Positions 1 to 10,625 of a DNA stretch of 64,000 nucleotides are shown here, piece by piece; the first letter of the stretch is position 1; each line of letters starts with the position of its first letter. Made by a program: the position numbers and the translations under genes. Location: the NCBI GenBank assembly GCA_030674185.1, contig JAPXFY010000018.1:41502711-41566710 (forward strand). The letters are read 5' to 3'. Source of the DNA: Monoplex corrugatus. Its lineage: Eukaryota > Mollusca > Gastropoda > Littorinimorpha > Ranellidae. The notes under the pieces were generated by a model. The model worked only from the letters and a program-made list of their open reading frames with translations, did no database searches and was not told where the DNA came from.

Positions 1-609
1 CAGCATGGGGCGACCATCCCCAACCTAACATGTCCCCAGGTGGCAGATATGGGAATGACCCTCATATATGGGGGTTGGCTACGAATGACCAATAACAGTC
101 ACAGACCAAATGGTGATGGACCCAGAGGGGAGGCTGGGGTATGGCATGGTGCCTATACTCTCTCAAAAGGTCTCATAACCCAATGACAGGTCTGTCTATG
201 CAAGTCTGGGGCACCTATAAATAACACCTACCATCACATCAAAGTCCTGGTAAGCAGGGGATGGATGGAGTCAGACGATGACCAACACAGATATGCAATG
301 GCAACAGCTTCTGTCACCACAGCTGTGGGCAGATGACCCCAAAAGGAACAATGGCCAGAGCCTTCGCACAGTATGTACACTGCCATTCCAGAAGGCAATG
401 ACAAACCACTGGTTGTATTTCTGTCAAAAATCACGTCAGATGACAAAAAAGAAACAAAAATGCTGTAGGACTGGACTTTCTGAGACCCCCAGGGATGGAC
501 AAGCCTCAAGAGCTATCGGGAAGAGAGTGTCTGCAACCGTGAAACACTGCTATGATGGCGGTACATATGTACCTGACTGCAGCAGTAGGAAGCAGTCTTA
601 TCGACACAC
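1..609. other. No gene recognised; probable old repeat flank
   Basis: I see no coding region here with recognisable domains. The longest open frames on both strands (about 90 and 186 codons) overlap one another, lack family motifs and are better explained by chance. The stretch directly abuts the 3' tail of the minus-strand RTE fragment, so it is probably pre-insertion flank or another decayed repeat. Confidence 0.4.
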
Positions 610-649
610 CATCATCATCATCAAGTGCCTTGCCACATGGCGTTGGCGA

Positions 650-1227
650 TCATGGCCTTCCGTTTCTATCCCTTGTTGCCGCAAGCACTTCTTCCACCCT
701 CTCTGTCTTCAGCCACTCTGCAAGTCCGTCCAGTATTTTCTCCCTGGGTCTATCTGGTGCTCTCTTTTCCTCCAGCTTTCCTGTTGTGACCAGGTGCTCC
801 AATTCCCCTTTCCTCATAAAATGGCCTATAAATGTTGACCGTCTTTTCCTAATCTTCCTTATCAATGATCTTCTTGCATCTACCTCCATCAAGACTGTCT
901 TGTTTGTTTTCTTTGCTGTCCATGGGACTCTCAACATTCTTTTTAGAAAACACATCTCGGCTGCCTCAATCTGTTCTGGTTTTGATTGACGACTATCCAC
1001 GCCTCACAACCGTACAAGAGTATTGGTTCTATATAACATTCAAGAACTCGAACTCTCTTCCTGGTGTTAATTGATAGGCATTTGTTGGTAAAAATGTTTT
1101 TCATTTTCTTGAATGCCATTTTGGCTTGGCCGATTCTGCTGGCTATTTCTGATGTGCATCTGCCGTCTGGTGAAATGATCGTTCCCAGACCTGTCTCAAG
1201 GCTGTGCTGTTTGCTGTTATTTTGCAT
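650..1227 (-). pseudogene. RTE C-terminal domain, broken into two frames
   Basis: Two overlapping open stretches (1227-943 and 1000-650) give the post-RT region. The first has IISPDGRCTSEIASRIGQAK and YIEPILLYGCEAW, the second MCFLKRMLRVPWTAKKTN, then DARRSLIRKIRKRRSTFIGH and a region ending AATRDRNGRP. The order matches RTE-type elements. A one-base shift near 1000 separates the two frames. The same domain, plus strand and different copy, ends the window at 63765-64000. Confidence 0.85.
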
Positions 1228-1229
1228 GA

Positions 1230-2242
1230 GGGGATTTCATGTTTTTTACAGATCACCATGACTTCAGTCTTCTTGCTGTTCAGTTCCAACCCCTCACCTT
1301 TGCTTTCTATGTCCAGTATATTCCCAAGGTTTTGTAGGTCCCTTTCATTTTCTGCAGTTAGCACAGTGTCATCTGCATATCGAATGTTATCATTTTTCCT
1401 CCAACCTTTAATCCAGGGTCTTCTTCTAAGTATCTACCTTTAATCCAGGGTCTTCTTCTAGGTATCTAATGTTTTCGCTGTCATGTGAAAACAGATCTGG
1501 TGACAATACACAATCTTGTCTGACTTCTCTTTTGATATTTTGGAAAGAGTTTACATCGTTTTCTATTCTCATTGCAGCTGTTTGTTCCCAATACATATTT
1601 CTGATAATTCATAGATCTTTTCCAATAATACCGGGTCAATTCTTCATGTCTTACCCGATCGAAAGCCTTGGTATAATCAACAAAGCATAAACATAAATCC
1701 TTATTCATCTCGACTGACCTCTCTACGATAGTTCCTAGGATGTATATGGCATTAGTAGTTCCTTTCCCTTCCACAAATCCACACTGTTCTTCTACTATTT
1801 CTCTTTTGATTCTATTCCTTGTCCTCATCATGATTATTATTAAATAATAGGATTTTTGTTACATGACTCAAATTGATTGTGCGATTGAGTTCGCATTCTA
1901 TAGCCTCTGTCTTCTTTCAAAGTGTAATGAAAATTGATTTTGACATATCTTTGGGGATTTTTCCAGTGTCATAAATCCCATTTAAGACATTTTTTCAATA
2001 CCGAATTCCTCCAGGGCTTCAATCATCTCTGTAGTAATGTTGTGTAGTCCTGGGGCTTTTCCTGGTTTCATCTTTTTCAGTGCCGCTCTAACTTCATCTT
2101 TCATTATGGGTGGTCCTTCAACGTTCTTTCTTATAATGTGTTCATTTCTGTCATCTTCAAAAAGGTCTTTAATGTACTCTCCCCATCTGTCTAATGTTTT
2201 GTCTTTTTCCATGATAAGCGTACATCTTTCGATTTTAAGCAA
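1230..2242 (-). pseudogene. RTE reverse transcriptase, broken
   Basis: The N-terminal RT part (2242-1982) has LKKMKPGKAPGLHNITTEMI, the usual KAPG-D/H start of non-LTR RTs. After a frame break the palm region (1831-1481) has EEQCGFVEGKGTTNAIYI and then the motif-A region CFVDYTKAFDRV, where the first catalytic Asp is present. The YADD box is not readable as one open frame: on the minus strand near 1370-1385 the sequence resembles a decayed YADDT, just upstream of LTAENERDLQNLGNIL. Several frameshifts make this non-functional. Confidence 0.85.
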
Positions 2243-2321
2243 CTAGTTGACGTGCATGTATTTTTCCCCCGAGGACAATTTCTTCAATTCGTCTGTACAT
2301 ACCCTGAGCATCCGTTTTGTG

Positions 2322-2654
2322 TCAGTCTTCTATTTCTTTGAATTTTGTTTTCAGCCAAACTTCCTTAGCTTCATTGCACCTTTTCCATATTTCTTTGCTT
2401 TTCTTCTTGTATATCTCCTCTTTTCTCTTTGCCTTCCTCCGTTCTTCCATCAATCCTTGAATTTCTTTTGTCATCCAGTTATTTTTTGCTTTTCTATCTA
2501 TTCTAGGGATTTCTTCACAAGCTTCATTTATCGAATTTCTCAACTTTGTCCATTGTTCCTCACTGTCATCAACGTCTTCCAGAGCACTGAATTTGTTTTG
2601 AACATATACGTTAAATTTTTTGCGTATCACTTCATCTGTATTTAAAGAGTCCAA
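2322..2654 (-). pseudogene. RTE linker region between endonuclease and RT
   Basis: A 110-codon open stretch rich in Lys and Glu, with predicted helical character (EIQGLMEERRKAKRKEEIYK). It lies exactly where RTE and related LINEs have a charged linker between endonuclease and reverse transcriptase. It has no catalytic motif. The frame then breaks before the RT region at 2242. Confidence 0.75.
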
Positions 2655-3292
2655 GATTTAGTTTGATGTTGCTTTTGGTCCGTTTCCTTTTCCTTAATTT
2701 CAGCTTAAATCTTTCCACTACAGGATTGTGGTCACTGTTGCAGTCTGTGCCTGGTAGTGTTTTTGCTGTCAGTAAAGAATTTCTAAATCTTTTACTGATC
2801 AGGATGTAGTCAATCTGATTTTTAATATTATCTGCTGGACTCATCCAAGTCCATTTTCTTCTATTATGCTGCTCAAACCAGGTGTTTCCTACTATGAACT
2901 CATTCATTTGTGCCCATTCTACACGTTTCCCTCCCCCTTTCATTTTGTGTACCAAGGCCATGAGGTCCAACTTTATCCTCCACCCTATCCTGTCCCACTT
3001 TAGCATTAAAACCTCCCATTATTATTGCAACTTCTTGTGATTCACATTGGGCCTTGGCCATCTCTTACACTTTGTAGAAGTTGTACTGAGTACTTGCAGA
3101 TGTTGGTGCATACACCTGAATGATGTTGATATCAAATGGCCTACCACCCAAGTTAACCGGCAAAACTCTGTCGTACACAGCCCAGTATCCCCTAACTGCT
3201 TTTGATTTGTCCCTATCCATTACGATGCCTACTCCACTTTCATGCGAGTTTCCACCAGAATATATTACTGTATGCTCTCCTGATGTTATCAT
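2632..3292 (-). pseudogene. RTE endonuclease (EEP) domain fragment
   Basis: The upstream piece (3292-3065) reads as the middle of an apurinic-like endonuclease, with the block VNLGGRPFDINIIQVYAPTS. The downstream piece (3006-2632) holds the end of the domain: WTWMSPADNIKNQIDYILIS followed by the SDHNPV motif, where Asp and His are catalytic in this family. In a live element the domain nicks target DNA to prime reverse transcription. A frame break separates the two pieces at about 3010-3065, and the N-terminal start of the domain with its Asn and Glu motifs is not readable. The piece continues into a lysine-rich linker at 2654-2322. Confidence 0.85.
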
Positions 3293-3300
3293 GCCTGCCC

Positions 3301-3760
3301 CCTTCCATCACACTTCCCCTTGTCCTAAAATACTCACGTTAAGCCTTTCCATTTCCATTTTGATATTGTCTGATGTACCTTTTTGCAACATGTTCAAACG
3401 TTCCATGTTGCAATGTTGGTATTTTTTCTGAGGCTGAACGCAATACCTTGCCGACGGTCTGGTGTCACCTGCGCAACATGATGGTCCCTACTGGACAAAG
3501 GTGCTCCATAGGAGCCCCGATTTACGTCGTTACACTTATTTTCCTTGTTTTGTCTGGTCATGATGTGTCTTGGGAAAGTACGATGGTAGTTTCCCGTTGC
3601 CTTCCATCAGTCTGTTTACAGTCTCTCTGCTAGCCTTTGTCATTCCCACGACAACCTACAAGGCAGTAGGGCGATTTTTTTTTCAGGGTTTACTCCCTGA
3701 GCCTTTTTCTCTCCTGAGATGTCTACAAGGCAGTGGAGCTATTTACCCATAGCTTCTTAC
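3301..3760. other. Probable 5' region of the minus-strand RTE copy
   Basis: No recognisable protein domain. The stretch is contiguous with the endonuclease fragment and upstream of it on the minus strand, which is where an RTE element would have its 5' UTR and the start of its ORF. It contains two similar pieces with CTACAAGGCAGT (around 3655 and 3724), a small internal direct repeat. This placement is inference; no homologous second copy is present in the window to fix the 5' end. Confidence 0.35.
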
Positions 3761-3779
3761 CAACGACACACCCTTAAGA

Positions 3780-4927
3780 AAAATCCAAAATCAGGCAGAA
3801 AGCAAAAGCAAAAAGAACAGATGTCACTGTTGGAACGTGGAACATCAGAATGGGAGAATTAGGCAAGTTGGGAGTTAATGCTGAAAGAACTAGATGAACA
3901 TAAGATCAACATTATAGGCTTGAGTGAGACCAGAAGGAACAAGGAGGCTCTTCAGTACAGGAGATCATACAACAGTTTTCACTGGATCAGGAAATGAAAA
4001 GGCAAGCTCAAATGGAGTAGCTATCATTTTAGACAAACACTGCGCAGCATGCTTAAAAAGCCACAATGCCATCATTAACCGATTAGTCACGGGAACAATC
4101 TTGCAATCATAAACACATTCTTCAAACATCCAAATAGAAGGAAATATACATGGACATCACCACCTGACAGAAGCAGACATCAGGTAGATTACATCATGGT
4201 ATACCAGAAATGGAGAACATCAGTGATGAATGCAAAATCTAGACCAGGAGTGGATTGTGAGACAGTCCAAGTGTTTGTATCTGCAACTAAGAACAAAAGC
4301 ATGCAAACAACACAAACGCAAAGAAGCAAATCAGATAGGATCTAGAAAAACTAAAAGATCTGGAAATCAAAGCTGAGTACCAAGTTGAAACAACCAACCA
4401 CTTCTCTGCTCTCTTAGCAGAATGGACAGCAAATGAAACTTTGCCAAATGATATATGGGAGGACACGGAAAAAAGTGTACACTGAAACTGCTGAGTCAGA
4501 ACTAGGAAGGCAGACTAACAAACCACCAAAGCCATACGTAAACGATGAGGTCTTCCAACTAGCCAAAGAGAAAAGTCAAGCATGAAGGAACAACAAGACA
4601 GAAGATTACAAAAGACTGAAAAAAGAAAGAAGAACCAAAATAAGCAGAGATAAAAGCATGGATAGAAGAAGAACCACCAAAAGAAAGCTGAAATATGCAG
4701 GCCATGCAATCAGAAACACCAAAACAGATTTGATATCAATGGTCCTGCTGAGGAAAGTTGAGGCAAGGAGAAGAAAGGGACAGCTTAACACCTCCTACTT
4801 CAATAAGATCGCTGATGTCTGGTCTGGGGATCCAGAAGTAGCCCACAGATGTCTCAATCGTGTGACCTGGAGAAGACTTTTGACGTCCAACGTGACGCCT
4901 ACTGCCAATCCTGGCAAGGTGAGGTGA
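3780..4927 (+). mobile_element. Second degenerate LINE fragment, internally deleted
   Basis: On the plus strand, an endonuclease start is seen at about 3830-3862 (the reading VGTWNIRMGELG, matching the TWN start of EEP domains). Stop-ridden sequence with LINE-like wording follows, and a C-terminal region at 4658-4927 contains KLKYAGHAIRNTKTDLIS and a terminal TWRRLLTSN block. The RT core is absent: the element passes from a linker-like region (about 4340-4640) directly to the C-terminal block, so most of the RT was deleted. It lies between two minus-strand RTE endonuclease fragments. It is a distinct family from the minus-strand copies, judging by its different C-terminal wording. Confidence 0.65.
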
Positions 4928-4930
4928 TCA

Positions 4931-5455
4931 GTAAAGAATTTTTAAATCTTTCATTTATCAGGATGTACTTAATTTGATTTCATGTACTGTCTCCTGGATT
5001 CATCTATGTCCATTTTCTTCTGTTAAGCTGCTCAAACCAGGTGATTTCTATTGTGAATACATTTACCTGTGCCCACTCAACAAGTTTCTCTCCCCTTTCA
5101 TTTTGTGTGCCAAGGTCATGAAGTCCTACTATGGTATCTACTTTTCCTGTCCCACTTTAGCAGTAACATCTCCCATGATTATTGTAATGTCCTGTGGTTT
5201 ACACTGAGCCTAGGCTGTATCTAATTCTTTATAGTTGTCAATTTCTACCTCAGTATTTGTGGATGTTGGTGTATATACTTGGATGTTGATATCAAATAGC
5301 TTGCTGTCCAATGTAACTAATAAAACTGTCTGATATAGCCCAGTACCCTTTGATAAGACTGTGACTTATCACTATCCATTATGACACCTACTCCTCTTTC
5401 ATGTGTCTCCACCAGAACATACAATTTTATGCTTGCCTGACATTATCAAAAATAC
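4931..5455 (-). mobile_element. RTE endonuclease fragment, second copy
   Basis: This stretch aligns by eye with 2770-3290 over its whole length, same strand: both share the cagtaaagaatt start, the GCTGCTCAAACCAGGTG block and the region equivalent to the IIQVYAPTS motif. It is more diverged and has more indels than the first copy. No RT or tail is attached, so it is an isolated fragment. Confidence 0.75.
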
Positions 5456-5483
5456 AAGATGTTATCTCAAATCAAATAAATTG

Positions 5484-5650
5484 ATACCCAAGCGGATAGC
5501 CTGGGTACTACTTTCTCCGTTCAGATGACAAAAAATAATACCCACAGGGTGGTCTGGGTACTACTTTCCCCTATCAGATGATAAATTCATATCCATAGGC
5601 GTGGTCTGGGTACTACTTTCTCGCACCACATGACAGATTAATACCCTATG
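5484..5650. repeat. Degenerate tandem repeat, about three copies of a ~55-60 bp unit
   Basis: The block CTGGGTACTACTTTC recurs at about 5500, 5547 and 5607, each time followed by an ...AGATGA(C/T)A... segment and a run with ATACCCA or ATCCATA. The copies are diverged. Confidence 0.6.
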
Positions 5651-5755
5651 TGCATCATGCACTTGCCACACAGACAAGAATGCACTTTAACAAAGGAGAG
5701 GTCCTTACTTTATCTGTCCGTTTATACTGGTGGTTGTCACAGGGAGATAAAGATG

Positions 5756-5949
5756 TCAGCTAGATGGGACCAGCATCATGTTGTAGATACACGGTGTGTC
5801 TGCCACTCCATCTATCCAGTGCTGCCATGGTCCCCCTCTAGCACTGAACCTTAAGCACTTGGTGCTGTAGGCTTGAAAGGCTGACTGGTTAACTGGCATC
5901 CCAATCAGGTGGCCAAACAACATAAACCACAATTCTTGGTGCTGGCCAT
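5756..5949 (-). CDS. Candidate terminal exon or coding fragment, unknown product
   Basis: On the minus strand a strong acceptor-like site (a T/C-rich run ending TTTTCCTACAG, just above 5949) is followed by 63 open codons and a stop. The reading includes FGHLIGMPVNQSAFQAYS and GGPWQHWIDGVADTP, with ordinary codon composition unlike the surrounding AT-rich sequence. If it is spliced, the first two exon bases complete a codon begun upstream. I do not recognise the protein. The same stretch could instead be a decayed dispersed repeat that once coded, since no upstream exon with a matching donor is visible in the right place. The open frame extends further upstream to about 6196, but that part looks like random sequence. 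Confidence 0.3.
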
Positions 5950-6232
5950 CTGTAGGAAAACAGGAATAACAGTTGCTTGACTGAAAAAAAACAGGACTGA
6001 AAAACTTGAAAAGTAATGTATGGTATGGCACAGTGGCAACGTGTGTTCTAAAGTTGAATGGCTGAAACTGTACAACACACACACACAAGAAGCCATTATC
6101 AGTCAACACTCCACCTACTCCTTCCACTACATATGATAAATTGCTATCAAAAGTCTTCAAACGAAAAAACTCATTGCCCTGAGTCAAGCTGTCCAATAAC
6201 CCTCCATATGTCTATAAGAAAGACTTGTTAAC

Positions 6233-7560
6233 AAAAGAAATAACATCCATATGTGCCAGATCACTTTGGATCTTTTCCATCACATATCATCTCAGTGCAT
6301 ATGCATATGGAATTCATTCCAATCACAAAGACATTATCTTGAGAAACTAAAACTGTAGAAAAGAGAGATCCGTCACAATGCTGCATGATTCCTTGACATG
6401 GTCTGGTGGCTTGCGTGCCTTGGCAGTATCCCCCCCCCTCCCCCCAAAAAGAAAATCCACGAGCTGTTACTTTAGTTTAAAGCCCAGCCAACTGTGTAGA
6501 TTCATATCAGGGCTATAACCATTTCAAAGCACGCACAATACTTCAACAGGAAAAAAAATGGAAAAGAAAATTAAGAACACATATCAATGCATTTGCGCAC
6601 ATAATCTAAAGAGATGCGCCTAGCATTGACCACTCCCGTCCAATTTATCACACAGGAGATTTAAACAACATACCTGAATACAAATTTCAACATAACTAAG
6701 ACACTAAAACATACATACAAATGCGCCCAAGTTACATGAAAATGCTTCGAATATCTCATTTCCATAAAGCTAAAAATGCACTTAATACAGGTATCTAATT
6801 ATCAATCCTAACAGAAAGTATGTAAGACTTTATCAAACACATACAGGTGAATGGACCAGCAAGGCAGAAAATGACAAAGAAATGACAAAAAGCAAAGAAA
6901 CAAGGCAGCAACAAAGAAAGTGACAGAAAAGAGGTAATTTCTAGCACAGAATTTCCAGAAGGCTGGAAGGTGGGGATACTATTTATACTGAAAGAGCCCC
7001 CAGCATCCCCACACGGGGAAGTAAGACAAGCTTGTAAGCATAAGAAATAAAATCCATGTGTAAAGATCACTTTGGATCTTCTCCGTCACATGTCATCGGT
7101 GACATCAGTGCACATGGAATTCTTTCCTAATGTGGAGACATTATCTTAAGAAAGTGAAACAGAAATCGTACAAAAGAGAGATCTGTCACAATGATGCATG
7201 ATTCCTTGACAAGTTGGAGTAGCTTGTATGCCTTGGCACTCTCCCCCCCCCCCCCCCCCACCCCAACAGCTGTTATTTTTGTTTAAAGCCCAGCCAACTG
7301 TGCAGAGCCATATCAGGGCTATGACCATTTCAAAGCACACACAATACTTCAACAGGAAAAACTGGAAAAGAAAATTAAGTACACATATCAATGCATTCAC
7401 GCACATAATCTATGGACATGCCCCTGGCCTTGACCACTCCGTCCAATTCACAATACACGGGATTTAAAAACATACTTGAACACAAATTGAAACATAAGTA
7501 AGAACACTAAAACATATAAAAAAAACAGGCCTAAATTACCTAAAATTCCTTCCGCATATC
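6233..7560. repeat. Tandem segmental duplication, ~815 bp offset
   Basis: The block starting near 6225 (ataagaaa..., then GATCACTTTGGATCTT at about 6261) reappears from about 7036 (same words at about 7066), followed in both cases by CATTATCTT, AGAGAGATC, a C-run (6430 and 7241) and then the start of Rep-A. The two copies differ by scattered substitutions and small indels. The second copy is cut short near 7570 by another Rep-A start. Confidence 0.7.
6462..7021. repeat. Rep-A dispersed repeat, copy 1
   Basis: Rep-A is my working name for a ~550 bp repeat. On the plus strand it begins around TTTGTTTAAAGCCCAGC, has conserved blocks ATATCAGGGCTATAACC, AATGCATT, CATGTACCCAATTATCAATC and AGGTGAATGGACC, and ends in a very conserved ~60 bp with GAATTTCCAGAAGG, GGGATACTATTTATACTG and GAGCCCCCGGCATCCCCA. 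It has no long open frame. On the minus strand the conserved end carries TATAAATA. Its boundaries are best seen where copies interrupt minisatellites (27060 and 49146). Confidence 0.75.
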
Positions 7561-7573
7561 TAATTTCCCTAGA
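7266..7573. repeat. Rep-A copy 2, truncated
   Basis: It carries the left half of Rep-A (start at the TTATTTTTGTTTAAAGCCC block, through ATCAATGCATTC to the CATATCTAATTTCCCTAG block). It is truncated on the right and immediately followed by a fresh start of the same repeat. Confidence 0.7.
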
Positions 7574-7582
7574 GTCTTTCTT

Positions 7583-8350
7583 TCTTTTATTGTTGTTTAA
7601 AGCCCAGCCAACTGCGCAGAGCCATATCAGGGCTATAACCGCTTCAAAACACAAAACTTCCAACAAAGAAAAAGAAAAAGATAAAATTAAAAGTACACAT
7701 ATCAATGCATTTGCACACATAATCTAAGGACATGCCCCCCGCATAGGACCATTCCGTCCGATTTATCGCACTGGGGAAATTTAAAAAACACACCTGAATA
7801 CAAATATAAGCATACATAAGGACATCAAAACATATATAAAAACAGGCATAAATTACCTGAAATTGCTTCCGCATATCTCACCTCCTTAGAGCCAAAAATG
7901 CACTTAATACATGTACCCAATTATCAATCCAAAGAAAAAGTACGAAAGACTTTATCAAAAAATACAGGTGAATGGACCGTTAAGGCAGAAAATACGTAGA
8001 AATGACAGAAAGCAAGGCAACAAGGTAGAAACAAAGAGTGACAGAAAAGAGGAAATTTCTAGCACAGAATTTCCAGAAGGTGGGGATACTATTTATAGTG
8101 AAAGAGCCCCCGGCAACCCAATGAGGGACTCCCTAGTGTCAAAAATGTACTCAACACATGTACCCAATTATAAATCCAAAGAGAAAGTACTAAGAGTTTA
8201 TCGAGCACATACAGGTGAATGGACCAGCAAGGCAGAAAATAATAGGAAGAAATGACAGAAAGCAAAGGAAAAGAGGAAGAAAGAAACAAAGAGAATGAGA
8301 ACAAAAACAGGAAATTTCTAGTACAGAATTTCCAGAAGGTGGGGATACTA
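7583..8350. repeat. Rep-A copy 3 plus an extra right half
   Basis: A full-length copy runs to about 8128. A second right half then follows (8131-8350), restarting at the AAAAATGTACTCAACACATG block and ending again in GAATTTCCAGAAGGTGGGG. This head-to-tail half duplication suggests unequal exchange or template switching within the repeat. Confidence 0.7.
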
Positions 8351-8623
8351 GCCCTCAAAGATATAGTGAGAACCCTGAGCTCCTGGTAGGTCTACCCAAG
8401 TCAAACAGGTCTGTGTGGAGTAGAGGCCAGACAAAAATGTACTTCCTGGGGAGGGGATCCCCAATGAACAATCCCCTCCTGTGTTTCCAGGGCAGGTCTT
8501 TGGGCCAGAAGCTAAGGATGAAGCCACCCTAACAGAACCTACGAGTACTCAAGATGGCAGAGTGGGACATATGGCATAATCTAACAGACATGACACCACG
8601 CAACTTTGTCAATTATAATCAGT
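8351..8623 (+). other. Unassigned; contains a short exon-like plus-strand frame
   Basis: A pyrimidine-rich run ending GTGTTTCCAG (about 8491-8500) is followed by a 28-codon open frame (QVFGPEAKDEATLTEP then TSTQDGRVGHMA and stop near 8577). This could be a small terminal exon on the plus strand or part of a decayed mobile element. Nothing else supports a gene here. Confidence 0.2.
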
Positions 8624-8900
8624 TGCTCTGACGCAGTGATTAATGCAACAAACACGATTGAAAGGTTGTGGGTTCGAATCTCCATCCGTCCCTTCAAAAT
8701 CATTATGGGATTTTTTGACTCCTACTGGCTACTATCCAGAGTTGAGCATGCTACAGCTGCTCATTGGGAAGACCGGGACAAATAGTAAAGACGCGTCCAC
8801 TTCATGGATGCGTCATTGAGAGTGTTGTTTATATCTTCTGATCAACACCACAGATGTCTGTATCTCTTGGGTCTCATTGAAGCCAGGATATATTATGATA
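8624..8900 (+). mobile_element. tRNA-derived SINE, family 1, copy 1
   Basis: The head resembles a tRNA promoter: an A-box-like TGACGCAGTGATTAA at about 8629 and a B-box GGTTCGAATCT at 8671-8681, about 30 bases apart. A conserved body follows with CCACTTCATGGATGCGTCA and GTGTTGTTTA, shared with the copy at 49622. RNA polymerase III would transcribe such an element; it codes for no protein and depends on a LINE for movement. A real tRNA is excluded because no acceptor stem or anticodon arm folds around these boxes. Confidence 0.75.
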
Positions 8901-8929
8901 CCATGAACAGAGCATAGCACTCTGAAATC

Positions 8930-9480
8930 CATTAACGCACCATAAGGACTGTAGCCTACATGTTGCATTACTTTGCTGGCATCAAACACATCATATGGAT
9001 TGTACATGTTGTAATGTTTTATTTACCACAAACACATCATAAGGACTGTATATGTTGTAATACTGTACTTTGCTGACATCAAACATACCATAAGGATTGT
9101 ATATGTTGTAATACTTTACCTACATCAAATACACCGTAAGGACTGTATATGTTGTAATACTGTACTTTGCTGACATCAAACACACCATAAGGATTGTATA
9201 TGTTGTAATACTTTACCTACATCAAACACACCATAAGGACTGTATATGTTGTAATACTGTACTTTGCTGACATCACACCATAAGGATTGTATATGTTGTA
9301 ATACTTTACCTACATCAAACACACCATAAGGACTGTATATGTTGTAATACTGTACTTTGCTGACATCAAACACACCATAAGGATTGTATATGTTGTAATA
9401 CTTTACCTACATCAAACACATCATAAGGATTGTATATGTTGTAATACTTTACCTACATCAAACACACCATAAGGACTGTA
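8930..9480. repeat. Minisatellite, dimeric ~97 bp unit (46 + 51 bp)
   Basis: The unit ACACCATAAGGATTGTATAT then GTTGTAATACTTTACCTA alternates with a variant having GGACTGTATATGTTG and ACTGTACTTTGCTGA. About ten half-units are present. On the minus strand the 46-bp half-unit reads from GTAAAG to GATGTAG, with an AG|GT junction. Confidence 0.85.
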
Positions 9481-9839
9481 TGTCACGGCAGTTTTGTTCA
9501 TCTTTTTATTTTTTCCCTTTTTTCTCGTTTGAGGGCAGGGGTGTGTGGTTAGGTCAGTGTGTGTGTCGAGTCTTGGCCAACTGGGTCAAAACTCACCTGT
9601 CCAGTTACGGTTTACCTGTGCCTGTGTGTCTGTATTTTTGTGTGCTTTTGCACGGGGATTGTCAACAGCTCTGTCAACTTGTGTTTGTGACCAAAGATAT
9701 ATTTTACGTGGGTCTGGTGTGAGTAAATTTTTGTGTGTTTTGGGTGATGCTTGTATGAACAGTTTATCTTAAACTTGTTGGCAGGCTAAATCATGGATTT
9801 CCTGGTACCCGTGTGGATAGATTTTTGCATGTTTTTCTT
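9481..9839. other. No gene recognised, T/G-rich
   Basis: Open frames of 75-80 codons on the plus strand overlap in two phases and have no domain. The sequence is T/G-rich with scattered GTGTGT. I see no promoter, repeat or RNA structure that I can support. Confidence 0.4.
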
Positions 9840-10625
9840 CGCTGTAGTTTTTGGACTGTGCCACTGTCAGTCATCATCATCGAACGCTCCTGTTGAAAAC
9901 AAAAGTCAAAATGCTTAGCATGCAAAGACATCACATTGTACATGAACAGACATGCACACATATAAACACACACCAAAAAAAACACACACATATAAACACA
10001 TGCACACACACACGCACGCGCACACACACACACATAAGCCAGCACCACATTTGTCCATATTCTTAATGGACTACCTCACTTGTTGAACACAAAAGAAATC
10101 CTGTGTAACATCTAAACAGATCAAACTTGTACACACACACTATACATAATACTTATCCCCCTCACAAGGATCTATGAATTAAATGAATAAATCACTTAAA
10201 ATCTGAAAATCATTAATACTTATCTTAATTTTGGACTGTGCCACAGTCAGTCATCATCTAATTCTTCTGTTAAAAACAAAAGTCAAAACGCTTAGCATGC
10301 AAAGACATCACATTGCACACACACACACACCGTCATCTAAAATCTGAAAATCACTAATACTTATCTTAATTTTGGACCGTGCCACCATCAGTCATCATCG
10401 AACTCCTGTTGAAAACAAAAGTCAAAATGCTTAGCATGCAAAGACATCAAATTGTACGTACGCACAACGCACACATACGTCATCTAAAATCTCAAAAATC
10501 ATTAATACTTATCTTAATTTTGGGCTGTACCACTGTCGGTCATCATCATCGAAGTCTCCTGTTGAAAACAAAAGTCAAAATGCTTAGCATGCAAAGACAT
10601 CACATTGTACACACACACGCATATG
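9840..10625. repeat. Tandem repeat, ~145 bp unit, four copies
   Basis: The block TTTTGGACTGTGCCAC...GTCATCATC, then AAAACAAAAGTCAAAATGCT and GCATGCAAAGACATCA, starts at about 9848, 10230, 10372 and 10519. Each copy is followed by CA-rich sequence of varying length, and the later copies also by AAAATCTGAAAATCA. The spacing of the last three is 142-147 bp. A CA microsatellite lies at 10000-10035. Confidence 0.8.

Larger units (their letters stand above)
610..3300 (-). mobile_element. Degenerate RTE-like non-LTR retrotransposon (LINE)
   Basis: Read on the minus strand, this block gives in order an endonuclease (EEP) fragment, a linker, reverse transcriptase motifs and the C-terminal region typical of RTE elements, and it ends in a short simple tail (atc repeats near 611-622 on the plus strand). 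The C-terminal part has the RTE-style block with LYGCEAW, then FLKRMLRVPWTAKKTN, then a basic region and a GHFMRK motif. Several frameshifts and stops break the frame, so this is a dead copy. Related fragments lie at 4931-5455, 46313-47400 and 63765-64000. The family assignment rests on motif order and the tail; the clade name is from memory of the family and was not tested by alignment. Confidence 0.85.

Noticed and set aside
8624..8700. Functional tRNA gene
   Set aside because: A- and B-boxes are present, but no cloverleaf or acceptor stem can be drawn. It is a SINE head, as are the boxes at 25127 and 49622.
9480..9772. Two overlapping plus-strand frames of 75-80 codons
   Set aside because: They are in different frames over the same T/G-rich DNA, and neither shows a domain.
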